Assembly (NCBI GenBank): GCA_016630905.1
Contig: WBMQ01000008.1
Span: 930,001-994,000, forward strand
DNA: 64,000 nt
From: Capillidium heterosporum
Lineage: Eukaryota > Entomophthoromycota > Entomophthoromycetes > Entomophthorales > Capillidiaceae
Direction of reading: 5' to 3'
How positions within the stretch are numbered: the first letter of the stretch is position 1; each line of letters begins with the position of its first letter. Below are positions 12,075 to 24,273 of this stretch, in pieces. A model generated the notes under the pieces. The model ran no database searches. It saw only the letters and a program-made list of their open reading frames with translations, and was not told the origin of the DNA. Position numbers and translations under genes: made by a program.

Positions 12075-13691
12075 ATGAGCAAAGTCAATGTCGATGATAC
12101 GGAGGTGAACGATATAAAAAAGGATATCTACGACTTGGATATCTTAACAGGGGACCCAATAGCCAATAACAAGCAGCGCTGGAACTTCAATATTTATCTT
12201 ATAATCGGAGGAGTCCTTCTATTCGGTATATTCTACGGTTGGATCATCTACACTCTCTACCCACTGCAGACTTATATCCTAGGTGAGCTGAAATCATTTG
12301 ATCTGAACGGTATACCCGACGTCTTATCAATCGTATTTGGTATACTTATGGCCCCATTGTACGCAAAACTTAGCGACTTGTTCGGTAGAGGAAGTATATT
12401 GGCGTTGGCGCTCTTCATCTTAAGCACTTGGCAATTTGGTTATCGGTATCGGTAGAACTGACTTTGCCATGTACACGGTAGGCTCAGTGTTGAATCGGTT
12501 GGGAGACAGGCGGTAGAGACCTACTGATCCCAATTATCTTGGCGGACCTTCTAATAACGGAGAATAGGGCTCTTGGGTATATGTTGTACTGGTTACCTAA
12601 TGTCGCTGCCATATTCTTGGCACTGCCCATCATCGAACCAGGCCAAGGCCTTGGGTTGGTACTGGATCTACATCATACTAGCTGTTGGAACAGCTATATT
12701 TTCGGCACCACTATTAGTAGGTTTGTTTAGGGAACGTAAGAGCTTGGTCCAAGAAAAAAGATCTTTCAGTTGGTCAATATTGAAGGAAATTGATATTGTA
12801 GGTCTCTTACTCTTGACTATAAGTTTAACTCTCATCCTAATCCCATTGACGATTGTAATTCGAATACCCGAAGGTTTCGCCAGCCCCATGATTATTTCGA
12901 TGCTTGTTGTCGGTGTAGTAGTGTTAATTGGTTTGTTCGTATGGGAGATGAAATACAGCTCCAACCCATTGATTCCCAAACGAATCTTCCAAAATCGAAC
13001 CTTGGTCCTAGTTATAGCCGTCAAAACCCTCCTCAAGTTTGAAAGTACTATAAACTGGATCTACTTCACCTCTTATCTCATCATCTCAAGGGATATAACC
13101 GAGACTCACGCTGCCTTCCTCAACCGAAGTTTCCAAATCGCCTGGTACATTGCTGGGCTAGTGTCGGCGGCCTTAATGAAAAAGTTCAAGTGGACACGAT
13201 CACTAATCTGGCTGGGATGTATTTTGAACGTTGCTGGTCTAGCTCTGACAATTCCAGCCCGTCATCCTAGCTCCCCCGATGCATACATAATCGCTGCCGA
13301 AGCTCTGATAGGCGCTGGGTCTGGATTTGGGACCTGTATAATCGTGGCTATGTATCAATCTACAGTTGATTTTAAAGATATTGCCACTATCTCCTACATC
13401 ACTTTACTCATTGATAATATCATCACCAGCTTGGGGGCAGCTATAGCTACAACGATTTGGAATACAACTTTAGCAAAGAATTTGATACACTACCTACCTT
13501 CCGAGTACTCCTCCAAAGTCCCTGAACTTCTAAGTGATTTGTACCTGTTGCGAAAGCTTCCTTTGGATGTCAAAGGATTCTGGCTTCAAGCTCTAGGGGA
13601 CTCTCAGTTGGTCATGTGCTCTATTTCGGTAAGTTTGGCGTGTGTTGGACTCCTGATAGCGTTGTTCTTGAAACCACTAAAGTTGAACTAA
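12075..13691 (+). pseudogene. MFS transporter, siderophore-iron-transporter-like, copy 2 (three frame breaks)
   Basis: Tandem duplicate of the preceding permease, with the same start region (MSKVNVDD versus MNKVDTD) and the same MFS loop AKLSDLFGRGS. The second half, 12643-13691, is a clean frame of about 350 residues with roughly eight membrane segments and ends LFLKPLKLN. Homology to copy 1 requires +1 changes at TTA-AGC-A (12420-12426), GAC-AGG-C (12505-12511) and CCA-GGC-C or the nearby CAA-GGC-C (12638-12650). At 12508 the aligned copy 1 codon AGC appears as AGGC, so one inserted G explains the break at DNA level. Because the breaks differ in position between copies, they arose after duplication. 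Function could survive only if the breaks are errors or are bypassed. Confidence 0.82.
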
Positions 13692-14569
13692 CTCAACTTT
13701 CGATAAGGCTGGTGATTATATATAATATACAGTCTTTCTCTAATATAGAGCTTTAGTTTATGTCCCATTTCTATCAACTCTTATATTTTGACATCAGTCT
13801 ACTGATAGATTGAGGTTTTTATCAAAGAATTTATATAAAAGTTCAATATGTTTTCAAATGCTATCATGTAAATCTATATATTAAGATGGATTCATAATCG
13901 ATTTTTAGTGATACTATATCCTTTCAACGGTCTGTAAACTTTGGCGATATTCAATTTTTTATGCTGAGCTTCAATGTTGATATACTAACTTGAAAGGATT
14001 TTCACAAATTCAAACCAGTAAATGTGATCCATCACATTATACAAAACTTTAATTACCTTGGTTGAAGCCGGTGTTTATTTAAGCATATATATATCCAAAT
14101 ATACCATGCGTGAATTTTGAATGGGCAGTACTTATAACTCAATCAGCTCCTCGGAAATAAGTCCCAAAGTTACATTCGAAGGTACAATCAAATTCACCTT
14201 AAATTTACAATTGATGATGTTTAGTTAAATCGACTAAAGGTACCGGTCATATGTAGGCTCAACTACATCATCAATATGAAGCATTCTTCATCCAAGGACT
14301 GCTGTGAAGAGATGATACTCTTATGGTGAGATCAAATATACTATTTGACCGAAACTATGACTTTGATCATAATGGGTTTCTTGATCTATTAATCCCAGAC
14401 CAAAGAGTTGGCCAACAACTGAAGCGTAAAAAGTAGATAGGGGTTAAAGCTGAAAGACATTCAGCATCTTTAGGCCACTATTGTCTATGAATTATATTAG
14501 ACTCTAGGAAAATTAAATGTCAAAAATAAGTATACTAATTGATCCAAAAACCATGTAACGTGTAATTTT
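13692..14569. other. Intergenic region
   Basis: AT-rich spacer between the convergent MFS copy 2 and the GDSL relic. No gene, RNA or repeat was recognised. Confidence 0.5.
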
Positions 14570-15412
14570 GCAAGTTTATTTCAACTCTTATCTGTTCCAA
14601 GATACATCTAATCAAAGATCTGCGGACGACGGTGATGCTATTTCTAACATGCCAAAACAAGAGCTTGAGTTTGAGCAGATCATCAGTTTAACTTTGAGAT
14701 TAATATGGGATTTATTTACAGCTAACCTGCTTGTTGAAGTATTTTTATCGAAACTACCTCTTAGGAGGATTCTTAGGTAGTCATCCATCTTAAAAACCAT
14801 TATCTTTAATAAATAGTTCAACATATAGATCATTATTTCGAACTTGTAGTTGTATTCAGTGATCAGTTAGTTATGAACTTCATCTATCGAAAGTTTGACT
14901 TTCAAGTAGTCGATGCCGCCAAAGTACAAGGTAGTTAAAGTGTTGTTGAAGTTACGGATCTGACTAATTTGTACATAGTTCTGAAACTGCTACAAGATCT
15001 GAATCTCAACTGCCGTCAATAATGTTACATGATGCTAATAAAAGATAATGCTTAGATTTACTTACTGAGTGAGAAGGGCTTGGTTTTTTCATGAGAGAAG
15101 TATCACCAACTGCAAAATTACGAACTTCCAACCGCTTCTCACCTCTTTTGATCTGGCTAAAGTAGTTTTTGATGCAATCAGTTTATACCAAACCGTTAGA
15201 AAACCTACCGTTGCAGAACCGATCTCCTTTGGACATCAAGTTCTTACTATCATCCAAACTATCACCAAATAGTATAAGCCTATAAATATTAAGTCATTAG
15301 CAGCTATGTTTAGTATAGATAATCCAATTGGTGGGGAGCAGGATGAACTTCTCTTGTTAAGAGCACAAAAAATGGCTGCTGGTAAAGTCAAAGCAAAAGG
15401 TAATTTTAGCAT
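14570..15412 (-). pseudogene. GDSL/SGNH hydrolase relic (copy 2 of 3), heavily decayed
   Basis: Recognisable remains of the same hydrolase, read leftward. There is a signal-peptide start MLKLPFALTL at 15412, then FGDSLDDS in another frame near 15265, NGRFSNG, a block II remnant NFAVGD, block III YFGGID, and a C-terminal KLMICSN piece near 14650. The frame changes several times, there is an in-frame stop where the other copies have W or I after NGRFSNG, and the DxxH block is lost. The nucleotide sequence aligns well to the antisense of 16817-17833, e.g. around the CAACTGCCGTCAA junction at 15010, and the intron position is still visible. A true pseudogene, older than the two flanking copies. 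Confidence 0.85.
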
Positions 15413-16816
15413 TGTTCTTAGATAGTCTGGTATATGTTTGTTATTGGTAGTATTATTTAAACTCAAGCTTGTATACACCCCTCCCATTTTGGCCATATAT
15501 ATCTGAAGATACTTGGTTTATATTTATTTGAAAATATAGATGTATTGTCCTTTAGCTGATGTGAAACGGTTGTAAATTCTTCGTACTCAAGTATACTACT
15601 ATACTAAAGTGATTGGGATTTAGGAACTCTTTTTACCATAGTATACATAAATGCTACATTTTTTCTGCCAATTTCGATATAAGGCAGCGAAAGCCTACGT
15701 ATTTCCTCTTCAAGAAAGTCTAAAATATAAAAAATGAGTGCAATATGGGCTACTTAAAATACATTTCATATGCATGTATATATATGAATGTAAAATTCTT
15801 TAGCATAGTATCTACTAAAATCTGTATAGAAGAAATGTAAAGTATATTGAAGCTATTGACCGCAAGTATATATATAATACATGTTACTGATTGTAGAAGT
15901 TATTAGATTCTAGAAACTCTGCACATCTTGTATATATTTCAATACCTTTAATTTGCGGTAGCTGGTTGAACTTTGCAATAAAATGATATGATGTATCAAC
16001 CCATTTAAGTGATATACTTTATAAGTACTTCTAGAAGACTTAAGTGTTGGATTATATTTGATACAGGAAAAAGTTATAGAACTTGTTATCCCGAAGTCTT
16101 ACATCCAACATATTAAAAAGTACTACTACTCATTCGAAACTTGGCATTTTTATAAGTTCAATCGTAATAATTTACCTAGGTTTTAGGAAAATAGTATGCC
16201 AACTCACTTTGCTTTACTTCCAAATTTCATAGATTTGCTGTTGCATATATTAATATTAGCGCAATGGTATGAATTCCATCTTTCATAAAAGCACTAAAAC
16301 AGGTGATATTTAATTTTAATCCACAGCAACCTTTTTTCATAGATGGGAAGATGGGTATGATTAATGTTACATTGATTCTAAACTGCATAAGTAAGATATA
16401 TATAATCCTATATATATTCCAAAAAGACTTTGGGCATTCAATTTCTATAGTTTGAATGGAGGTGTATGGGAAAGGGATGCTATGGATTATTTGATTTTTT
16501 TGATGCAGATATTTTCATCAGTCACCAATTAAACAAAGAATTATATATTAAAATCACTGGAATTTTTATCTACATCCGTTAATTGATATCATTAAACGCT
16601 ATTCTGTTTTTGTACCATCTCATCCTACGGATTCTGAGATCTCACTATCAAATGAAGCATTGTATGAAATGAGTGAGAAACTATCAATTAAATGCCTTCA
16701 AAGCAACTTTAAATATCTGGTACCTATATTTTATACTAATATTGAGCAGTTGTACCTTTAAAAAGTATTCTGTAAATTATCCAAAGCTATTATTATATAA
16801 TAGAGTACTGTGTAAT
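15413..16816. other. Intergenic region with a degraded repeat of the 18-19.3 kb region
   Basis: AT-rich. Stretches near 16040-16130 (GTTGGATTATAT..., CATCCAACATATTAAAAAGT) resemble 18670-18750, and TTTTATCTACATCC near 16563 resembles 19199. These matches suggest that the hydrolase and its 5' flank were duplicated together. No coding sequence was recognised. Confidence 0.45.
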
Positions 16817-17833
16817 TTATTTGAGCTCTCCCATTCTTTCTAAAACACTTCCAGCCAAATATCTATGGGTAGCGGTAGTGGGATGTATGTCATCCCAGAA
16901 CAAATAGGAGTGAGGGTTTGAACAGATCATTGGTTTAGCTTTGGGGTTCATACAAGGTCGGTCGATGACTACTCTACCATTGAAGTATCTTTGATCTACA
17001 TTTCCTCCCATCAAGGTCCCTAAATAATCACTTGTCTTAAAAGTCATTATTTTGGTCTTGAGACCATAAGCTCTAATATAGTAGTTCAATCTTTGGATCA
17101 GCATATTGAATTTGTAGTTATGCTCAACAGTCAACTGGTCACGACGTAATGCTTCATCGGGTTTGTTGCTCTCCAAAGGTCGGTTTAATGGAGGTAGATC
17201 TCCAATTATCAAATAAGGGATACGGTACTGGAATATCAAGGTCTGTAACGTGTACTCCATTCTGCTTATGACTTCATCCGTCGATAGTTTGGCTTTCAAG
17301 TAGTCAGTGCCACCGAAATATAAGGTAACTAAAGTGTTGGCGAAGTTGGTTATTTGGTTATCCTGCACGTATTTGGGGAATCTTTCTAAAATTTGAATCT
17401 CAACTGCCGTCAACAGAGCTATAAGATGTTAGTATAATTTAAAATGTAAATGATGCTTACGAGAAAGGAGATTCGGCTTCTTTACAAAGGAGCTTCCACC
17501 GACGGCAAAGTTTTTGACCTCCAATCTATTCCAACCGTTGCTCATTTGATTAAGGTAGCCTTCTATGTAGTCAGTCCATACCCAGCCGTTGGAGAACCTG
17601 CCTCCACAGTACTGATCTCCCTTTGGGTATTATACCCAAAGCTGCTCTTCTTTAAATTCCCGTCGTCATTCAAACTGTCTCCGAATACCACCATTCGATC
17701 AATGTAGGGCAGATCGTTGGAGTTTATGTTAAGCCTTGGTAAGTTCAAGGGCGAGGTACATGGTGAATCTTTGCGATCAGGAAGCACAGGGTACAGCTGC
17801 TATTAAAGCCAAGGTAAAAAGTAATCGAAACAT
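16817..17833 (-). pseudogene. Secreted GDSL/SGNH hydrolase, copy 3 (two frame breaks in exon 1)
   Basis: Exon 2 (17418-16817) is open and complete: LLTAVEIQIL, block III YFGGTDY (Asn replaced by Thr), MICSNPHSYLFWDDIHPT with the DxxH pair, ending ERMGELK. The intron is 17460-17419 (42 nt). Exon 1 starts at ATG 17833 with a clear signal peptide (MFRLLFTLALIAAVPCAS), then meets TGA within TCC-TGA-T (17782-17776). The family sequence resumes in the +1 frame (DRKDSPC..., FGDSLNDDGN). A second change of the -1/+2 type occurs near 17625 (AATACCCAAA), after which YCGGRFSNG and NFAVGGSSF follow. TCC-TGA-T is the same heptamer that eukaryotic antizyme genes use for +1 frameshifting. The second break argues instead for decay or sequence error. 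Confidence 0.8.
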
Positions 17834-19740
17834 GGGTTCTTCAATGATGTCTTCTCTTAGGTTATACTTTGATAGCTGGTACCAAGGCTCAGGCTTTTAT
17901 ATACTTTTTCACCTTAGCTACACCATGTGCTTGAAAGCCTTTGGTTCAGTCACTATTAAAAATATGTATATGTGATCCTTCAGCCAATACAGAACTCAAG
18001 CTCTTTCCGATTTAAATGTATCACTCCGTATCAAATTAATTAATAGGCACAAATATTTCGCAAGCTTATACATGAGAATTTTTCACATCTGACCTAACTA
18101 ATTTGATACGATGTGTTTGAAAGTTTATAGCATGTAAATCTGAGAAAAATATTGAGTTATAAAGAGGCTGAATATGCCTTACTGCCATTACTTTCACTAT
18201 TTGCTTTATGAAGGCAGATACTAATCTACTCTCCTCAAACATCTGCTTACATTTACTATATGAACAGATCATATAACCTATTGAAAATTCCAATAGCCTG
18301 CTTAAAAGTAAGGCTTCTAATCGGTTTATATATAGGAATATGAAATATACAACACACTGCTTTCTAATACTGTGCATAACCAACCTAATTAGCATTACAC
18401 TAAAAGCTTATATACATTAAAAGTATGTTACTGAGTGTGGCATTTAATATATTTAGGAGTTTCGCGCTGCTTGCCTTAAAAACTAGGCGATCTTTTATAA
18501 TTTCGGCTGCATAAAAAACCTCCAGGTTGATTTGTACGGGGTAGTACCCTACACTTCGTCTTAATAGCTTTAATTTGTAGTAACCAATAGAAATGTGCAA
18601 TATGAGTGATACAGGAAACTTTTTCATTCAAGAGACATATTTTAAGGCAAGTATTTACAAGAGACTTGAGAGTTGGATTATATCTGGCACATACAAAGAA
18701 TAAGGAACTTTGAGCCCAAGGCTTTTCATCCAATATGTTAAAAAGTTTGTCACTATTCTGTTCCGAAGCTAGGAGCTGGTTTTATTAATTTAGCCACAAG
18801 TTCTTATCTAGCTTTTATGGACAAAGTTGTATGCAAAGCTTTCATTACTTTTTCCATCTCTACAATTATTTGTTATAAAAGGGAATATGAACTCTGATAT
18901 GACTTTACTTTGAATAAAACCATCAAGCTAGATGATCTTCAACTTCACCTCACTGCAGCATTTTGTTTGGAAGTAGATTGATCGACGATATTTGTAATGT
19001 TCGGTTCGAAATTCTGAGGTATAGATACCTTGCTAACAAAAAGCTGAGAATCCTGCACATACAGTTTTAAAGAAAGGAATAAGGAAAAAAGATGTGGTGA
19101 ATTGCTTGAAGTTTTTGAAACAGATTCTCACATCTGTTAATTAATAGGGGAAAAGGATCAGATCTCAAGGTCTTCTAGGATTGAATTACTGTTGGACCTT
19201 TATCTACATCCATCATATCGATGTCGTTCAAGTCTACTTCAGGCTAAATTCTATTCTGCCATGTAGACGCTAAAGTTTCATTACATTTTGTGATGTTCTT
19301 GTGGATAAGCGCCACCTTTAGAGATATATTGATGTATCTTTCTGTTTCAATAAATTGGATACATATTTCCAAGGTTGTTTATAGAAAACTTCCAATTTTG
19401 TTGAACAAAGTCGGTTTCCGGATTTATATATTGTGCCGAAGCTTTCAAACTATTGGCTTCAAAGAGGATTGAACTTTTTATTCTAGGGAGTTTGATTTAA
19501 AATGACCCGAATCTTCTCTAAAAAAGCTTAAGCGTCACCTCTTTGTTGAGCGATGAGCTTGCATTCAGCCTACGATACAAGAGAACAAATATACCTCACC
19601 AAGCATTTCCAATCTAGGTAGTTGCAGGTAATAACTTATTGCAGTACATTTGTCTCAGCTATTTCAATCGTAAAGTGGTGTTATCCTTTACTTTTAGGGA
19701 TATTTCAAATCGCTATTCTTTGCCTCCTTTATCCAACTAA
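17834..19740. other. Intergenic region upstream of the hydrolase copy and the Zn2Cys6 gene
   Basis: About 1.9 kb of AT-rich DNA between divergent genes. It shares patches with 15.5-16.7 kb (see that entry). Short frames at 18066-18733 on the minus strand have no recognisable features. It probably contains both promoters, and an upstream non-coding exon of the regulator is possible. Confidence 0.5.
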
Positions 19741-21456
19741 ATGCCAACTCAATTTATCAGTGATTTTCAACATCGACAAAGGTCAGGAATTGAAGAGAAA
19801 GAGTTGCGACCGATGTACCAAAGTTAAAAAGAAATGCGACCGAAATGAACCTTGTGGTAGATGTGTTAAAGCTAAAGTAACTTGCACTTTCAACAGGGAG
19901 TTGCAGCGACAACCTTTCCTTGCCAACAATATTAGAAAGTACGTGTCAGTATTCAATGGGACCAAAGATGAATATTCTACCAACTTGGTACTGGATAAAA
20001 CTAAAGGTAAAAGTTTTTATTATCATTTTTAACTCATTTAGGACTACGATTCCTAACTGAAAACCAACTGTTTCGGTTCCCTTGGCACAACATCCTTTAC
20101 AACATACTGACCTTCATCCAATTTCCAAAATTGACCGTCAAGTCGTTAAGCTTAAAGCACCTATTCAGTTTTTGCAACATGATCCTATCCTCCGTTTACA
20201 AACCCAAGAAAGCCATTTCCAAATCGATAGAACCTTCCAGTCATATACCTTACGAAGTTTTAGATCAAGTAACTCGAGATTACTTTAGCCACGTAAATTT
20301 ATTTTTCCCTATTGGCATGATGGACGACTTTATCAGCTTACCGCGATCCAACACTTTGAAGGCGGCCGTCTGGTTAAGTGGCTTAAATCTGGAGAATAAC
20401 CCAAGTTATCAACCATTCATGGATCTCTTACTTAAGAACATATTCGAGAGCATTAAGCCCAGTAAGATAAAAAGCTCTTTAGATACCGTCCAAACCCTAC
20501 TTATACTTTGCTCTCAGTCATTCGCCTACTTTAGGAATCTAAACTGCTATTTTTATAGCACGGCTATCCGGTTAGCGCATCAACTAGGTCTGCATAATAG
20601 TTTACCAACTTTAGGTAAGCATAGAGTCTACAACCTGGAGGCTTTCATGACTTACAACTCGTTGATATTTTTTGCCATGAACCAAGCTATGCTGTTCCAT
20701 TACTGCCAGCTACCCGACATACCCTATTTAAATTTAAAGAACCGGATCAACCATATCGACCACTATATAAGATATACACCCTCTATGGACGAGTTGAGTT
20801 TCGTAACTATCCATTTCCAGAAGATGCAGCTATTTACAAACTTTTACACCACTCAGTTTCTGACATTGCGGAATCTAAGGCTCAGTGGGTACGATCTATC
20901 GACGTACTTTTACAATAAGCTCGACACCATGCTAACTGCATTCGCCTTCAGCGTCCAGGAAGTGCTTCGAGAGCTACATGTCTACAAAGTCACTTTCAAG
21001 TGCAATCCATTGAACCTGACTGACTTGTTTATCAATGCCAACTCCTTCCTACTCTATTACTACCAGTTCGTCTACTCATCCATTCACCTACACCGGTCCT
21101 TCCTTGACAATGATTTGCAGAATTTAACCATGTACAAGACACCCGATCCAACCTGCACCATCATCAGCAAGTTGATGCACTTTGCGCTGTGCGCCATCGA
21201 GTTCAGTAAGAAAATTGACCTCCAGTACTACCTTTATTGCCAACCAGTCCACATCTCCCAGTGCTACTCCTTTCTCCTAAGGTACCGTTACCTGCGTCTT
21301 ATTGATGGTAAGCAAAAGTTGGCAGTTGAAGCTACAATCGAAGGTATGGACTTGGATATGGAACGATACCTTCAAGTTTTCCCACATAGGCCGTTAGCGG
21401 GTGTCAACTTGGAAGTTTTGAAAGTGACTATCAAGGACTTTCAGTCTAAGGAGTAA
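19741..21456 (+). CDS. Zn2Cys6 (fungal binuclear cluster) transcription factor
   Basis: The DNA-binding domain has the spacing C-x2-C-x6-C-x5-C-x2-C-x6-C (CDRCTKVKKKC...CGRCVKAKVTC) after a basic KRKS. A long fungal regulatory region of about 470 residues follows without other motifs. The intron is 20007-20041 (35 nt) and the stop is at 21456. The zinc-cluster frame has no ATG back to its upstream stop near 19620. The nearest ATG, 19741, opens a frame (MPTQFISDFQHRQ) that joins the cluster frame only by a +1 change at CAA-AGG-T (AGG 19780-19782); with that change the exons sum to 560 codons. The alternative is an unseen 5' exon spliced near 19781. It lies beside a secreted hydrolase and the MFS pair, so local regulation is possible but unproven. 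Confidence 0.85.
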
Positions 21457-23490
21457 TATTGTGTATAGTTAAATTAATCGTTTATTGTTATTTTTTGGAT
21501 TAGTTAGCTACTGATTTTAATGATGAAGTTTATATTTGCAATAATTTATAGTTAAGTTTGTGTTAAAACATCTTTGTATTGGCCTATTATTATTTTATAG
21601 CTTTTATAAAGATATTTATCTAATAGACTCATCTTTTACTCCAAGATTTTTGAATAATTAATACTTATCAGAATATCATTAAAATTAATCTGCTGAAGAA
21701 CTATTGCAAAAACCAGATGTAGTTATCAAATGCCAGCTTAAAGTCTGATTAAATCACTATACCAAGTGCTTTATTCTATTATTATAGTGAGGATGGTTAT
21801 ATCTAAACGAAGTTAGACATACAGACCTTGTAAACTTTATAAAAGTATATCGTGCATGGAATGAGAAGCTTAAATATAGCCAGTTATCTCTGTAAAGGAA
21901 TTGATAACGTTGGTTAGTCAAAAGTTGAAATTTATGACTTTATTGCAAAGGAAAAGGAACAAAGCTAAATAGCTTTATGTGACCTTATAGCAAGAGAAAG
22001 CTGTGTACCTCAAAACTATTGCCAAACTTAATGTACAATGCCATATGTATTTATATTTAATCTATGAAGTCTAGGATATCATTTATATTTTTATGGGAAT
22101 ACATGATTGACCCAAATATTATTACATAACTTTAAATTGGAGAAAATTTTAATATTTCATTCTATTAATAAACATCTGTATAACAAATGTTTCCAAGAAT
22201 ATATGCTGATTTTTTGGATACATAAACAGTTCAAAGCAATCCCATTAAACCCAATAGTAGAAAACTACAGCTTCTGAAATTGACAATCACCTCAATGAAC
22301 AAAGTTAGACAGCACCCATATCTTAAAGGGAATCCGAACTTTTATACCCTCAATCAATACTAATAGACCAAACTGCTAGTACGGTAGGAATATCTACAAT
22401 TAATGGGAAACCTAGTGGCGAAGGTGCCTATATTCCTTTTTGATCGAAAAATTCAACCTAAATTTAGTAATCTACAAATGTAGGGTATATAGATAAAAGC
22501 TTATAAATAATGGAGGCAACATTAAGATGTACTCGTAAACTTTTGATCAACTTTAATATGAAATCTACATTTCCTTTGGTTTTACTATCAAGTTTTGTAT
22601 GTAACTAATCTTCTTGTATAATATACGAGTATGAGGCCTCACCCTTCCAGCACAAATTCGCAAATTCTTTATAAGTAGATACCACTTTTGCGGTGAAACT
22701 TTATTCAGCCGATATCTAGTCTTAACTGTAGGACACTGCTTATGATTTAGACTTGAATAAGCTACCATTAGCGTCCATAAACATGGCCTTAGCAAATCAA
22801 ACAGTGGAAAAGGTGAACTAACTATGGCCGTCAAACTGTGACCGCAGGTATAATGACTACAATTCAGATCCTGTATGTAACTATATTGCCATCTGAAAAC
22901 TGATGGAACCCACACCTTTCCATATCGAAGCCTAATTTGTCAGCTTGGATACTTTTAATCTCTGGAAGCAGGAAGGTCTACCTACAAAATGATAGATTGG
23001 AGTAGGACGGAAGCCAACACCAATCTATAACTGCCTTGTATTAATGGTAGTACAGCCCTTTAGTATATCGACAGATTTATTAAAACTTTAACATACTATA
23101 TATATTTGCTTTAAAACTATTCCAAGTGGTATTTATACTTGAGCTATGTGTTGTTTTTTGTTTGCCTCCTTTATAAACTTTCAAAATATCTAACCTTGAA
23201 GCAATATTTGAGGCTTACAATGATACAAGATACTACGTCTTTCCGAATTATGGGCATCGTATTGTAAACTTTAAGCTATATTATATCACATTTAATTTGG
23301 AATAGTTTCATAAATCAAGATTTGGTTGCATTTCCCAGTTTATTTGTTCAGAAGCCTTCCTCCATATACCTACAATTTTGTGCCGGTTTTACATTTAGGT
23401 TTATAAATCTAAATTTGAAAACGTTCAACCTAAATTTTGATCAGAAATTTCAAGTTCGCTTTTACAGGTTGTAATCAAATTTATCAGAGT
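21457..23490. other. Intergenic region
   Basis: About 2 kb, AT-rich. The longest frame (22565-22915, minus) has no homology that I recognise and no typical start context. No gene called. Confidence 0.5.
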
Positions 23491-24273
23491 ATGGCAAGAG
23501 GGGAATCCAACAATCCATCCACTTCGACTTCAAATAGGCAGGTCATCGATAGAAAGATGGTAATATATTTTTATTCTTTTTTGTACTGAACTATATTTTT
23601 ATTTTTTATTTAGACTTGTCCATTTCTGTTAAGATTGTTTTGTCGTTACAATTCTCACCACAGGTAACTTATATGAAATTCCAGCATAAAGCTAAATTGA
23701 TGCAACCCAACTAGTCTACCCGAATTCGACATAGATCTAGTTCCAGAGGATGATGAGATTCATATCTACACTTGGTAAATTTTCTACTTTATTCCATTAC
23801 TCATACATTTTACTTTTAGGAAAGATTGTACGTTGGGTGAATTAGTCAGCCTCATCCGTGATGTACACAACAAAGAATTACGTAGGGACAATGTAGTCAG
23901 TTTCAAATCCATCTACTATGACTTTGGCCGTTCCAAGTTTACCGCCAAAGACGTTGGAGTAATAGTGGTTGGGCGCCATACCGCCAGTGATGAAAAGACT
24001 TTGGAACAGCTGCAGTTCGTAACGGGAGACTATTTAAGTGTAGCTATCCTACCACCTCAGAATCTGAACCCAGTTGCTCCAGTAGGGTTGAGCGACACTA
24101 GATCCAACAGTTTCAAGCGAGATGTTCAGGGACCAAGGGCCAGACTCAACAACACTTCTAATCGAATCGTACCTGCCAGAGGCAGTGGTGCCATCAACGG
24201 GTCGAGAAGACCTTTGGATCGCTCAAGTACAAGTAATAGGGATCGACACTACTCCCCACGTCGTTCCAGATAG
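23491..24273 (+). CDS. SAP18: SAP18, Sin3/ASAP-complex subunit
   Basis: SAP18 is a ubiquitin-fold protein of the Sin3 histone deacetylase corepressor and of the exon-junction ASAP complex. Exons 23491-23559, 23614-23663, 23715-23774 and 23820-24273 sum to 211 codons including TAG. Family landmarks appear in order: IDRKMTCPFLLRLFC, EIHIYTW, TLGELVSLI, an FKSIYYDF strand, VGVIVVGR, and GDYLSVAILPP. The first intron falls between DRKM and TCP, within the usual N-terminal motif. A basic RS-like tail of about 65 residues (ending SPRRSR) extends beyond the roughly 150-residue animal protein. Its presence with an RBM39-like factor points to an SR-rich splicing apparatus. Confidence 0.93.

Noticed and set aside
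22565-22915. 116-residue minus-strand frame
   Set aside because: No recognisable domain, odd composition for a protein of this genome, and no splice or start context; likely chance.
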